A DNA stretch of 64,000 bases from assembly GCA_964036275.1 (NCBI GenBank), contig CAXIWQ010000247.1, positions 1 through 64,000 of the forward strand, given 5' to 3'. The stretch's first letter is position 1; each line of letters begins with the position of its first letter. The DNA comes from Litoditis marina. Its lineage: Eukaryota > Nematoda > Chromadorea > Rhabditida > Rhabditidae. A program made the position numbers and the translations under genes. Below are positions 36,114-49,662 of this stretch, piece by piece. A model generated the notes under the pieces. That model ran no database searches and was not told the DNA's origin. It worked only from the letters and a program-made list of their open reading frames with translations.

Positions 36114-36949
36114 TCACCACCCTATACATAATTCGACTAAATGACGTGACGTAACGGGACTCCATTTGGAAAGCCCCAGACCTAACCACTATGACCATCA
36201 ATTATGTCACTAAAATCTAAGGTCGCGGTGTCTAAGGAAAATCAATGCTATCGATTTATTGATTTTTTAAGGCCTTAAGTTGGACAGTGAAATTTCGGAG
36301 ATACTCCACATGAAAGCCTGTATTCTGAAGACAAATGTTTCCATCGAGCGCTTTTTGCCGGAAACGTTTCCGGAAACAGTTACATGAATTAGAAAAAAGT
36401 ACAATTTTTTGCTACTTTCATTCCTCATACCGCCCATGTTGATGATATGACCTTAAAATTTCTGGCTGGTTGAACTCTCCAGAAGTCCCTTCTTTTGGTT
36501 CAATATCATGGAAAAATTCGCAACATCCTCCGGATTTGAGAAATTTCCGAACAGTTTGAGATTTCCGAACTGTTTTAAAATGGTCCTCATCTGTTCATAT
36601 TGCGGCACAAGATGTGTCATGACCTACTGAGTATATATTTGCGATATGAAAGATCAGAGATCAAGTATCGATTTTTGCTGATCTCCGTTATGAAACGTAG
36701 TACCTCATAAATGAGGCTACAAAAGAAGGTTCCATGAATTATTTGTCTTCTTATTTTCACAGTGTATAGAGTTGATTGTCAGGTACTCAACTTCATAAGC
36801 AATAAAACATTATATCATAGAAGGGGTGTTCTGTAAGCGTTGATAAAAATCAACAGAAAACTTCTTTCATTTTGGTGGGGCACATGTTCAAAATGTGATT
36901 GAATCTCTGAGATTTTGTGTATAAGATGCGCATGAAAAATTAAAAAAGT
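36114..36949 (+). repeat. A unit 22, 836 bp, 3'-truncated
   Basis: Left 46% of a unit, ending AATTAAAAAAGT and joined exactly to the next TCACC. Its sequence repeats in unit 23 with the same rare cassette (GGGACTCCATTTGGAAAGCC), differing by single bases mostly in homopolymers. A recent tandem duplication of the 5' part. Confidence 0.94.
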
Positions 36950-38763
36950 TCACCACCCTATACATAATTCGACTAAATGACGTGACGTAACGGGACTCCA
37001 TTTGGAAAGCCCAGACCTAACCACTATGACCATCAATTATGTCACTAAAATCTAAGGTCGCGGTGTCTAAGGAAAATCAATTGCTATCGATTTATTGATT
37101 TTTTAAGGCCTTAAGTTGGACAGTGAAATTTCGGAGATACTCCACATGAAAGCCTGTATTCTGAAGACAAATGTTTCCATCGAGCGCTTTTGCCGGAAAA
37201 CGTTTCCGGAAACAGTTACATGAATTAGAAAAAAGTACAATTTTTTGCTACTTTCATTCCTCATACCGCCCATGTTGATGATATGACCTTAAAATTTCTG
37301 GCTGGTTGAACTCTCCAGAAGTCCCTTCTTTTGGTTCAATATCATGGAAAAATTCGCAACATCCTCCGGATTTGAGAAATTTCCGGAACAGTTTGAGATT
37401 TCCGAACTGTTTAAAATGGTCCTCATCTGTTCATATTGCGGCACAAGATGTGTCATGACCTACTGAGTATATATTTGCGATATGAAAGATCAGAGATCAA
37501 GTATCGATTTTTGCTGATCTCCGTTATGAAACGTAGTACCTCATAAATGAGGCTACAAAAGAAGGTTCCCATGAATTATTTGTCTTCTTATTTTCACAGT
37601 GTATAGAGTTGATTGTCAGGTACTCAACTTCATAAGCAATAAAACATTATATCATAGAAGGGGTGTTCTGTAAGCGTTGATAAAAATCAACAGAAAATTT
37701 CTTTCATTTTGGTGGGGCACATGTTCAAAATGTGATTGAATCTCTGAGATTTGTGTATAAGATGCGCATGAAAAATTAAAAAGTTTGTATGTGACAGATT
37801 TTTTGAATTTCTCAAAAATAATTTTTAAGACGTTTTTTAGAAAAAAGTGAAACAGCCAAACTCATGCAGTATGACCCAAATTTCGTCCATAGACGAAGGT
37901 CATTAGACCGGCAAAGATTGTGAAAAATGAAGCAAAACCATTCAGCCGTTCTCGAGTTATTCAAGTTTTAAAAGTCCAACCCGTACTATATACGGCGCAA
38001 ATAGGCTCACTTTTAAGCTACCTCGGACTCAACATTTTCCCACGCCTCTCCTGACCGTCTAAATGATCGGAATGACTTGAAACTCATAGGGCAGGATCAG
38101 TATTGGATAAAGATTGTACTGCCAAAGCATTAAGGTCAAAGGTCAACTATTGATTTTTTTAGCGCAATAAATATGATTTTGTGCTAAAACTGCTATGGAA
38201 ATAGATGTAACTTCAAATTTATGGTCATTGTATTTCACTACTCATGAACAACTCAAAAAGTCAAACACGGGGTATATCGGAGAAAAATGAACCAAGTTAC
38301 AGTAGTTTTAAGTTTCAAGATCAAACCATCAATTGGTGACGTCACATACCAAGCATTTCACTAGCAAAAAAGTCAAATTCTTTAGATTAGTTTCTCTCAG
38401 GCTTTTAACTACCGCAACACGTTATGTATACTTAAACGTGAAGACTGTTTGAATTCTAAGCAACGACGAGTAATATTCAGAATGTCAGAAGACGTCAGAA
38501 ATGAACTTCGTTCAAACTTTCTGAAACTCTCAGAACAAGTAGGAAAGAGTCCAAAAATGTTACGACTGCATTGTTTCACGAAGTGACGATCACGTTAGAT
38601 AAGATTCTGAAGGCCAGAAAACGTCAAGTCGTCAAACTACTCAAAGCAGTTTGGAACGTTCAAAAAAAAGTAAGAAACGTGATAACAACCCTAAATTAAG
38701 GTGCAAAACATAGCTAACATGCACGCTAGACGGGCACGCGGCGTGAGCCGCGTGACCGGCTAG
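36950..38763 (+). repeat. A unit 23, complete partner of unit 22, arm T1
   Basis: 1,814 bp. DR1 at 38133. The base next to the CRE changed (ATTGGTGACGTCAC, CRE 38337-38344), leaving the 8-base CRE intact. Its right half resembles unit 9 (CATTAGACCGGCAAAGATTG), whereas its left half does not. Confidence 0.95.
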
Positions 38764-40596
38764 TCACCACCCTATACATAACTCGACTAAATGACGTGAC
38801 GGTACGGTACGGTACGGTACGTGACTTTGACTTGAACGATGAGCACTAACCAGTATGACCATTAATTGTGTCACTAAAATCTAAGGTCGCGGTGTCTAAG
38901 GAAAATCAATGCTATCGATTTATTGATTTTTTAAGGCCTTAAGTTGGACAGTGAAATTTCGGAGATACTCCACATGAAAGCCTGTATTCTGAAGCCAAAT
39001 GTTTCCATCGAGCGCTTTTTGCCGAAACGTTTCCGGAAACAGTTACATGAATTAGAAAAAAGTACAATTTTTTACTACTTTCATTCCTCATACCGCCCAT
39101 GTTGATGATATGACCTCAAAATTTCTGGCTGGTTGAACTCTCCAGAAGTCCCTTCTGTTGGCTCAATATCGTGGAAAATTTTGCAACTTTCTCTCCGGAT
39201 TTGAGAAATTTCCGGAACTTTTTGAGATTTCCGAACTGTTTTAAAATGGTCCTCATCTGTTCAAATTGTGGCACAAGATGTGTCATGACCTACTTGAGTA
39301 TACATTCGCAATATGAGAGATCAAAGATCAAGTATCGATTTTTGGTGATCTCCGTTATGAAACATAGTACCTCATAAATGAGGCTACAAAAGAAGGTTCC
39401 CATCAATTATATGTCTTTATAGTTCTATACTGTATAGAGTTGATTGTCAGGTACTTTACTTCTCGAGCAATGAACAATACAGCATATAATGGGTGTTCTG
39501 TAAGCGTTGATAAAAGTTAACAGAAAATTTCATTCATTTCGGTGGGGGCACATGTTCAAAATGTGATTGAATTTCTGAGATTTGTGTATAAGATGCGCAT
39601 GAAGAATTGAAACAGTTTGTATGTGACAGATTTTTGAATTCTCAAAAATAATTTTTTAAGACGTTTTTTTAGAAAAAAGTGGAACAGCCAAACTCATGCA
39701 GTATGACCCAAATTTTGTCCATAGACCAAGGTCAATAGACCGGCAAATATTCTAAAAAATTAAGCAAAACCATCCAGCCGTTCTCGAGTTATTCAAGTTT
39801 TAAAAGTCAAACCCGTACTATATACGGCGCAAATAGGCTCACTTTTAAGCTACCTCGGACTCAACATTTTCCCACGCCTCTCCTGATCGTCTAAATGATG
39901 GGAACGACTTGAAACTCATAGGACAGGACCAGTATTGGATAAATATTGTACTGCCATAACATTAAGGTCAAAGGTCAATTATTGATTTTTTTAGCGCATT
40001 AAATATGATTTTGACCTAAAATCGTCGTGAAGATAGATGTAACTTTAAATGTAGTGTCATTGTATTCCACTACTCATGAACAACTCAAAAAGTCAAACAC
40101 GGGGTACATCGGAGAAAAATGAACCAAGTTACAGTAGTTTTAAGTTTCAAGATCAAACCATCAATTGATGACGTCACATACCAAGCATTTCACTAGCAAA
40201 AAAAGTCAAGTTCTTTCGATCAGTTTCTTTTAGGCTCCTAACTATCGCAACACGTAATGTATACTCAAACGTGAAGACTGTATGAATTCTAAGCAACGAC
40301 GAGTAATATTCAGAATGTCAGAAGACGTCAGAAATGAACTTCGTTCAAACTTTCTGAAACTCTCAGAACAAGTAGGAAAGAGTCCAAAAATGTTACGATT
40401 GCATTGTTTCACGAAGTAACGATCACGTCAGATAAGATTCTGAAGGTCAGAAGGCGTTAAGTCGTCAAACTGCTCGAAGCTGTTTGAAACGTTCAAAAAA
40501 AAGTAAGAAACGTGACAACAACTGTAAGTAAAGTTGCAAAACATAGCTAACATGCACGCTAGACGGGCACGCGGCGTGAGCCGCGTGACCGGCTAG
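38764..40596 (+). repeat. A unit 24, arm T1
   Basis: 1,833 bp. Four ACGGT pentamers (about 38799-38820) and the GTGACTTTGACTTG cassette. One-base changes in runs (GCCGAAACG, GGTGGGGGCAC). DR1 at 39965, CRE at 40169. Terminal palindrome 40559-40596. Confidence 0.95.
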
Positions 40597-42407
40597 TCAC
40601 CACCCTAGAGATAACTCGACTAACTGACGTAACGTAACGGTACGAGACCCTGACCTGAACGATGAGCACTAACTAGCATGACCATCAATTATGTCACTAA
40701 AATCTAAGGTCGCGGTGTATAAGGAAAATCAATGCTATCGATTTATTGATTTTTTAAGGCCTTAAGTTGGAGAGTTAAATTTTAGAGATACTCCACATGA
40801 AAGCCTGTATTCTGAAGACAAATGTTTCCATCGAGCGCTTTTGCCGGAAACGTTTCCGGAAACAGTTACATGAATTAGAAAAAAGTACAATTTTTTGCTA
40901 CTTTCATTCCTCATACCGCCCATGTTGATGATATGACCTTAAAATTTCTGGCTGGTTGAACTCTCCAGAAGTCCCTTCTTTTGGCTCAATATCATGGAAA
41001 AATTCGCAACATCCTCCGGATTTGAGAAATTTCCGGAACTTTTCGAGATTTCCGAACTGTTTTAAAATGGTCCTCATCTGTTCATACTGTGACACAAGAT
41101 GTGTCATGACCTACTGAGTATACATTCGCAATATGAACGATCAAATATCAAGTATCGATTTTTGGTGATCTCCTTTATGAAACGTAGTACCTCATAAATG
41201 AGGCTACAAAAGAAGGTTCCCATGAACCATTTGTCTTCTAATTCCTATACTGTATAGAGTTGATTGTCAGGTACTTAACTTTATAAGCAATAAACATTAT
41301 ATCGTATGACGAGTGTTCTGTAAGCGTTGATAAAAATTAACAAAAAAATTCATTCATTTCGGTGGGGCACATGTTCAAAATGTGATTGAATCTCTGAGAT
41401 TTGTGTATAGGATGCGCATAAAGAATTAAAACAATTTGTATGTGACAGATTTTTGAATTTCTCAAAAATAATTTTTTAATACGTTTTTTTAGAAAAAAGT
41501 GAAACAGCCAAACTCATGCAGTATGACACAAATATTGTCCATAGACGAAGGTCAATAAACCGGCAAATATTGTAAAAAAATTAGGCAAAACCGTTCAGCC
41601 GTTCTCGAGTTATTCAAGTTTTAAAAGTCCAACCCGTACTATATACGGCGCAAATAGGCCTCACTTTTAAGCTACCTCGGACTCAACATTTTCCCACGCC
41701 TCTCCTGACCGTCTAAATGATGGGAACGACTTGAAACTCATAGGACAGGACCAGTATTGGATAAAGATTGTACTTCCAGAACATTAAGGTCAAAGATCAA
41801 TTATTGATTTTTTTAGCGCATTAAATATGATTTTGACCTAAAATCGTTGTGAAGATAGATGTAATTTCAAATTTAGTGGCGTTGTATTCCACTACTCATG
41901 AACAACTCAAAAAATCAAACACGGGATACATCGGAGCAAAATGAACCAAGTTACAATAGTTTTAAGTTTCAAGATCAAACCATCAATTGATGACGTCACA
42001 TACCAAGCATTTCACTAGCAAAAAAGTCAAGTTCTTTCGAATAACTTCTTTCAGGCTCCTAATCACTGCAACATGTAATGTGTACTCATACGTGAAGACT
42101 ATGTAAATTCTAAGTAACGACGAGTAATATTCAGAATGTCAGAAGACGTCAAATACAAACAATGCCATAGAGTATTGAAACTCTCAGAACAAGTACCATT
42201 AGTGACAACGATGTCATGACGATAATGTTTCACGATGTAACGTCAACGACACATAGGATTCTGAAGGCCAGAAGACGTCACGACCCAAGTTGTCATGGAA
42301 CCAAAAAACTTGATCTAAATGACTTGAAATGACTACACGCGTGGGGGGTCTGGGGGGTCTCCCCCCCAGCTAGACGGGCACGCGGCGTGAGCCGCGTGAC
42401 CGGCTAG
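40597..42407 (+). repeat. A unit 25, twin of unit 11, arm T2
   Basis: 1,811 bp. Compared by eye with 17398-19207, I see only three one-base length changes: one T less in CGCTTTTGCC, one A more in the run near 41574-41580, one C more in TAGGCCTCAC. I see no substitution. The DR1 is degraded as in its twin; CRE at 41991. Confidence 0.95.
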
Positions 42408-44232
42408 TCACCACCCTATACATAATCGTGTAAACTGACGTAACGGTACATAACGGTACGTGACTTTGAGTTGAACGATGAGCACTAACCAGTATGACCA
42501 TCAATTATGTCACTAAAATCTAAGGTCGCGGTGTCTAAGGAAAATCAATGCTATCGATTTATCGATTTTATAAGGCCTTAAGTTGGACAGTGAAATTTCG
42601 GAGATACTCCACATGAAAGCCTGTATTCTGAAGACAAATGTTTCTATCGAGCGCTTTTTGCCGGAAACGTTTCCGGAAACAGTTACATGAATTAGAAAAA
42701 AGTATACTTTTTTGCTACTTTCATTCCTCATACCGCGTATGTTGTAGATATGACCTTAAAATTTCTGGCTGGTTGAACTCTCCAGAAGTCCCTTCTATTG
42801 GCTCAGTATCGTTGAAAATTTCGCAACATCCTCCGGATTTGAGAAATTTCCGGAACATTTTGAGATTTCCGAACTGTTTTAAAATGGTCCTCATCTGTTC
42901 ATATTGTGACACAAGATGTGTCATGACCTACTGAGTATACATTCGCAATATGAGAGATCAAAGATCGAGTATCGATTTTTGGTGATCTCCGTTATGAAAC
43001 ATAGTACCTCATAAATGAGGCTACAAAAGAAGGTTCCCATGAACTGTTTGTCTTCTTATTTTTACAGTGTATAGAGTTGATTGTCAGGTACTCTACTTTA
43101 TAAGTAATAAACATTATCGCATATAACGGGTGTTCTGTAAGCGTCGATAAAAATCAACAAAAAATTTCATTCATTTTGGTGGGGCACATGTTCAAAATGT
43201 GATTGAATCTCTGAGATTTGTGTATAAGATGCGCATAAAGAATTGAAACAATTTGTATGTAACAGATTTTTGAATTTCTCAAAAATAATTTTTTAAGACG
43301 GTTTTTTAGAAAAAAGTGAAACAGCCAAACTCATGCAGAATGACCCAAATTCTGTCCATAGACGGAGGGTAATATACCGGCAAACATTGTGAAAAATTAA
43401 GCGAAACCATTTAGCCGTTCTCGAGTTATTCAAGTTTTAAAAGTCCAACCCGTACTATATACGGCGCAAATAGGCTCACTTTTAAGCTACCCCGGACTCA
43501 ACATTTTCCCACGCCTCTCCTGATCGTCTAAATGATCGGAACGACTTGAAACTCATAGGGCAGGACCAGTATTGGATAAAGATTGTACTGCCAGAGCATT
43601 AAGGTCAAAGGTCAACTATTGATTTTTTTAGTGCGATAAATATGATTTTGGCCTAAAATTACTATGGAATAAGATGTAACTTCAAACTTAGTGTCATTGT
43701 ATTCCACTACTCATGAACAACTCGAAAAGTCGAACACGGGGTACATCGGAGAGAAATGAGCCAAGTTACAGTAGTTTTAAGTTTCAAGATCAAACCATCA
43801 ATTGATGACGTCACATACCAAGCATTTCACTAGCAAAAAAGTCAAGTTCTTTTTAATAGTTCCTCTTGGGCTCTAAGCTATTGCAAACCGTAGATCATAC
43901 TCATAGGTGAAGACTATATGAATTCTAAGTAACGACGAGTAATATTCAGAAGGCTAGAAGACGTCAGAAATGAACTTCGTTCAAACTTTCTGAAACTCTC
44001 AGAACAAGTAGGAAAGAGTCCAAAAATGTTACGACTGCATTGTTTCACGAAGTGACGATCACGTTAGATAAGATTCTGAAGGCCAGAAGACGTCAAGTCG
44101 TCAAACTACTCAAAGCAGTTTGAAACGTTCAAAAAAAGGTAAGAAACGTGACAACAACTGTCAGTAAAGTTGAAAAACATAGCTAACATGCACGCTAGAC
44201 GGGCACGCGGCGTGAGCCGCGTGACCGGCTAG
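42408..44232 (+). repeat. A unit 26, arm T1
   Basis: 1,825 bp. Has TTTATCGATTTTATAAGG where most units have TTTATTGATTTTTTAAGG. DR1 at 43602, CRE at 43806. Ends in the normal palindrome (44195-44232) but the next unit begins TTACC, not TCACC. Confidence 0.95.
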
Positions 44233-46052
44233 TTACCACCCTATAGATAATCGTGTAAACTGACGTGACGGGACGGTACGTGACTCTGAGTTGAACGATG
44301 AGCACTAACCAGTATGACCATCAATTATGTCACTAAAATCTAAGGTCGTGGTGTCTAAGGAAAATCAATGCTATCGATTTATTGATTTTTTAAGGCCTTA
44401 AGTTGGACAGTGAAATTTCGGAGATACTCCACATGAAAGCCTGTATTCTGAAGCCAAATGTTTCCATCGAGCGCTTTTTGCCGGAAACGTTTCCGGAAAC
44501 AGTTACATGAATTAGAAAAAAGTACAATTTTTTACTACTTTCATTCCTCATACCGCCCATGTTGATAATATGACCTCAAAATTTTTGACTGGTTGAACTC
44601 TCCAGAAGTCCCTTCTATTGGCTCAATATCGTGGAAAATTTCGCAACTTCCTCCGGATTTGAGAAATTTCCGGAACTTTTTGAGATTTCCGAACTGTTTT
44701 AAAATGGTCCTCATCTGTTCATATTGTGACACAAGATGTGTCAGGACCTACCGAGTATACATTTGTAATATGAAAGATCAAAGATCAAGTATCGATTTTT
44801 GGTGATCTCCAGTATGAAACATAGTACCTCATAAATGAGGCTACAAAAGAAGGTTTCCATGAACCATTTGTCCTCCGATTTCTATATTGTATAGAGTTGA
44901 TTGTCAGGTTATCAACTTCATAAGCAATAAACATTATCGCATATAACGGGTGTTCTGTAAGCGTCGATAAAAATCAACAAAAAATTTCATTCATTTTGGT
45001 GGGGCATATCTTCAAAATGTGATTGAACCTCTGAGATTTGTGTATAAGATGCGCATGAAGAATTAAAACAATTTGTATGTAACAGATTTTTGAATTTCTC
45101 AAAAATAATTTTTTAAGACGTTTTTTTAGAAAAAAGTGAAACAGTCAAACTCATGCAGTATGACCCAAATTTTGTCCATAGACGGAGGTCAATATACCGG
45201 CAAATATTGTGAAAAATTAAGCAAAACCATACAGCCGTTCTCGAGTTATTCAAGTTTTAAAAGTCCAACCCGTACTATATACGGCGCAAATAGGCTCATT
45301 TTTAAGCTACCTTGGACTGAACATTTTCCCACGCCTCTCCTGATCGTCTAAATGATCGGAATGACTTGAAACTCATAGGACAGGACCAGTATTAGATAAA
45401 GATTGTACTGCCAGAGCATTAAGGTCAAAGGTCAACTATTGATTTTTTAAGCGCAATAAATATGATTTTGTGCTAAAATCGTTACGGATACAGATGTAAT
45501 TTCAAATTTAGTGTCATTGTGTTCCACTACTCATGAACAACTCAGAAAGTCAAACACGAGGCAGATCGGAAAAAAATGAACCAAATTATAGTAGTTTTAA
45601 GTTTCAAGATCAAACCATCAATTGATGACGTCACATACCAATCATTTCACTAGCAAAAAAGTCAAGTTCTTTGAAATAGTTTCTCTCGGGCTTCAAGCTA
45701 TTGCAAACCGTAGATCATACTCATACGTGAATACTTTATGAATTCTAAGCAACGACGAGTAATATTCAGAATGTCAGAAGACGTCAGAAATGAACTTCGT
45801 TCAAACTTTCTGAAACTCTCAGAACAAGGAGAAAAGAGTCCAACAATGTTACGATTACATTGTTTCACGAAGTCACGATCACGTCAGATAAGATTCTGAA
45901 GGCCAGATGACGTCAAGTTATCAAACTACTCGAAGCTGTTTGAAACGTTCAAAAAAAAGTAAGAAACGTGTTAACAACTTTAAATAAAGTTGCAAAACAT
46001 AGCTAACATGCACGCTAGACGGGCACGCGGCGTGAGCCGCGTGACCGGCTAG
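44233..46052 (+). repeat. A unit 27, twin of unit 7, arm T1
   Basis: 1,820 bp including the extra leading T. Stretches compared match unit 7 over the whole length. It starts TTACCACC like a unit that once followed a B unit, yet it follows an A unit here. DR1 at 45422, CRE at 45626. Confidence 0.95.
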
Positions 46053-47850
46053 TCACCACCCTATAGATAATCGTGCTAAATGACGTAACGGTACGGTACG
46101 TGATCCATTTTTTAAAGATAACGACTAACCAACATGACCATCAATTATGTCACTAAAATCTAAGGTCGTGGTGTCTAAGGAAAATCAATGCTATCGATTT
46201 ATTGATTTTTTAAGGCCTTAAGATGGAGAGCGAATTTTCGGAGATACTCCATATGAAAGCCTGTATTCTGAAGCCAAATGTTTCCATCGAGCGCTTTTTG
46301 CCGGAAACGTTTCCGGAAAGAGTTACATGAATTAGAAAAAAGTACAATATTTTGCTACTTTCATTCCTCATACCGCGTATGTTGATGATATGACCTCAAA
46401 TTTTCTGGCTGGTTGAACTCTCCAGAAGTCCCTTCTATTGGCTCAGTATCGTTAGAAATTTCGCAACATCCTCCGGATTTGAGAAATTTCCGGAACATTT
46501 TGAGATTTCCGAACTGTTTTAAAATGGTCCTCATCTGTTCATATTGTGACACAGGATGTGTCATGACCTACTGAGTATACATTCGCAATATGAAAGATCA
46601 AAGATCAAGTATCGATTTTTGGTGATCTCCGTTATGAAACATAGTACCTCATAAATGAGGCTACAAAAGAAGGTTCCCATAAACTGTTTGTCTTCTAATT
46701 TTTACAGTGTATAGAGTTGATTGTCAGGTACTCTACTTTATGAGTAATAAACATTATCGCATATAACGGGTGTTCTGTAAGCGTCGATAAAAATCAACAA
46801 AAAATTTCATTCATTTCGGTGGGGCACATGTTCAAAATGTGATTGAATCTCTGAGATTTGTGTATAAGATGCGCATAGAGAATTGAAACGATTTGTATGT
46901 AACAGATTTTTGAATTTCTCAAAAATAATTTTTTAAGACGGTTTTTTAGAAAAAAGTGAAACAGCCAAACTCATGCAGTTTCACCCAAATTTTGTCCATA
47001 GACGAAGGTCAATAGACCGGCAAATATTGTGAAAAATTAAGCAAAACCATCCAGCCGTTTCAAGTTTTAAAGTCAAACCCGTACTATATACGGCGCAAAT
47101 AGGCTCACTTTTAAGCTACCTCGAACTCAACATTTTCCCACGCCTCTCCTGATCGTTTAAATGATCGGAACGACTTGAAACTCACAGGATAGGACCAGTA
47201 TTGAATAAAGATTGTACTGCCAGAGCATTAAGGTCAAAGGTCAACTATTGATTTTTTTAGCGCAATAAATATGATTTTGGCCTAAAATTGCTATGGAAAC
47301 AGGTGTAACTTCAAACTTAGTGTCATTGTATTCCACTACTCATGAACAACTCGAAAAGTCGAACACGGGGTACATCGGAGAGAAATGAGCCAAGTTACAG
47401 TAGTTTTAAGTTTCAAGATCAAACCATCAATTGATGACGTCACATACCAAGCATTTCACTAGCAAAAAAGTCAAGTTCTTTTTAATAGTTCCTCTTGGGC
47501 TCTAAGCTATTGCAAACCGTAGATCATACTCATAGGTGAAGACTATATGAATTCTAAGTAACGACGAGTAATATTCAGAAGGCTAGAAGACGTCAAATAC
47601 AAACAATGCCATAGAGTATTGAAACTCTCAGAACAAGTACCGTTGGTGACAACGATGTCATGACGACAATGTTTCACGATGTAACGTCAACGACACATAG
47701 GATTCTGAAGGCCAGAAGACGTCACAACCCAAGTTGTCATGGAACCAAAATAGTTTATCTAAATAACTTGAAATGACTACACGCGTGGGGGGTCTGGGGG
47801 GTCTCCCCCCAGCTAGACGGGCACGCGGCGTGAGCCGCGTGACCGGCTAG
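46053..47850 (+). repeat. A unit 28, arm T2
   Basis: 1,798 bp. Cassette GTGATCCATTTTTTAAAG. A deletion of about 12 bases removes part of CGTTCTCGAGTTATTCAAG near 47058, shortening the unit. It shares the GAGAGAAATGAGCCAAG variant with units 20 and 26. DR1 at 47231, CRE at 47435. Confidence 0.95.
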
Positions 47851-49662
47851 TCACCACCCTATACATAACTCGACTAAATGACGTGACGGTACGGTACGGG
47901 ACGGTAACTTTTCTTCATTCAGCTCTAACCAGTATGACCATCAATTATGTCACTAAAATCTAAGGTCGTGGTGTCTAAGGAAAATCAATGCTATCGATTT
48001 ATTGATTTTTTAAGGCCTTAAGTTGGAGAGCGATTTTCGGAGATACTGCACATGAAAGCCTGTATTCTGAAGACAAATGTTTCTGTCGAGCGCTTTTTGC
48101 CGGAAACGTTTCCGGAAACAGTTACATGAATTAGAAAAAAGTACAATTTTTGCTACTTTCATTCCTCATACCGCCCATGTTGATGATATGACCTTAAAAT
48201 TTCTGGCTGGTTGAACTCTCCAGAAGTCCCTTCTTTTGGCTCAATATCGTGGAAAATTTCGCAACATCCTCCGGATTTGAGAAATTTCCGGAACATTTTG
48301 AGATTTCCGAACTGTTTTAAAATGGTCCTCATCTGTTCATATTGTGGCACAAGACGTTTCATGACCTACTGAGTATACATTCGCAATATGAAAGATCAAA
48401 GATCAAGTATCGATTTTTGGGTGATCTCCAGTATGAAACGTAGTACCTCATAAATGAGGCTACAAAAGAAGGGTTCCCGTGAACCATTTGTCTTCTATTT
48501 CCTATTCTGTATAGAGTTGATTGTCAGGTACTCAACTTTATGAGCAATAAACATTATATCATATGACGGGTGTTCTGTAAGCGTTGATAAAAATCAACAA
48601 AAAATTTCATTCATTTCGGTGGGGCACATGTTCAAAATGTGATTGAATCTCTGAGATTTGTACATAGGATGCGCATAAAGAATTAAAACAATTTGTATGT
48701 AACAGATTTTTGAATTTCTCAAAAATAATTTTTAAGACGTTTTTTTTAGAAAAAAGTGAAACAGCCAAACTCATGCAGTATGACCCAAATTTTGTCCATA
48801 GACGAAGGTCAATAGACCGGCAAATATTGTGAAAAATTAAGCAAAACCATTCAGCCGTTCTCGAGTTATTCAAGTTTTAAAAGTCCAACCCGTACTATAT
48901 ACGGCGCAAATAGGCTCACTTTTAAGCTACCTCGGACTCAACATTTTCCCACGCCTCTCCTGATCGTCTAAATGATCGGAATGACTTGAAAATCATAGTA
49001 GAGGACCAGTATTGGATAAAGATCGTACTGCCAAAACATTAAGGTCAAAGGTCAATTATTGATTTTTTTAGCGCAATAAATATGATTTTGACCTAAAATC
49101 GTTGTGAAGATAGATGTAACTTTAATGTATCGTCATTGTATTCCACTACTCATGAACAACTTAAAAAATTAAACACGGGATACATCGGAGAAAAATGAAC
49201 CAAGTTACAGTAGTTTTAAGTTTCAAGATCAAACCATCAATTGATGACGTCACATACCAAGCATTTCACTAGCAAAAAAAAGTCAAGTTCTTTCGATCAG
49301 TTTCTTTTAGGCTCCTAACTATCGCAACACGTAGTTTATAGTCATATGTGAAGATTATGTAAATTCTAAGTAACGACGAGTAATATTCAGAAGGCTAGAA
49401 GACGTCAAATACAAACAATACCATAGAGTATTGAAACTCTCAAAACAAGTACCATTAGTGACAATGATGTAATGACAACAATGTTTTACGATGTAACGTC
49501 AACGACACATAGGATTCTGAAGGCCAGAAGACGTCACGACCGAAGTTGTCATGGAACCAAAAAACTTGATCTAAATGACTTGAAATGACTACACGCGTGG
49601 GGGGTCTGGGGGGTCTCCCCCCAGCTAGACGGGCACGCGGCGTGAGCCGCGTGACCGGCTAG
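47851..49662 (+). repeat. A unit 29, arm T2
   Basis: 1,812 bp. The cassette (GGTAACTTTTCTTCATTCAG) is shared with unit 10. The 3' arm carries the AAACTTGATCTAAATGAC variant also seen in the unit 11/25 twins. DR1 at 49042, CRE at 49245. Confidence 0.95.
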
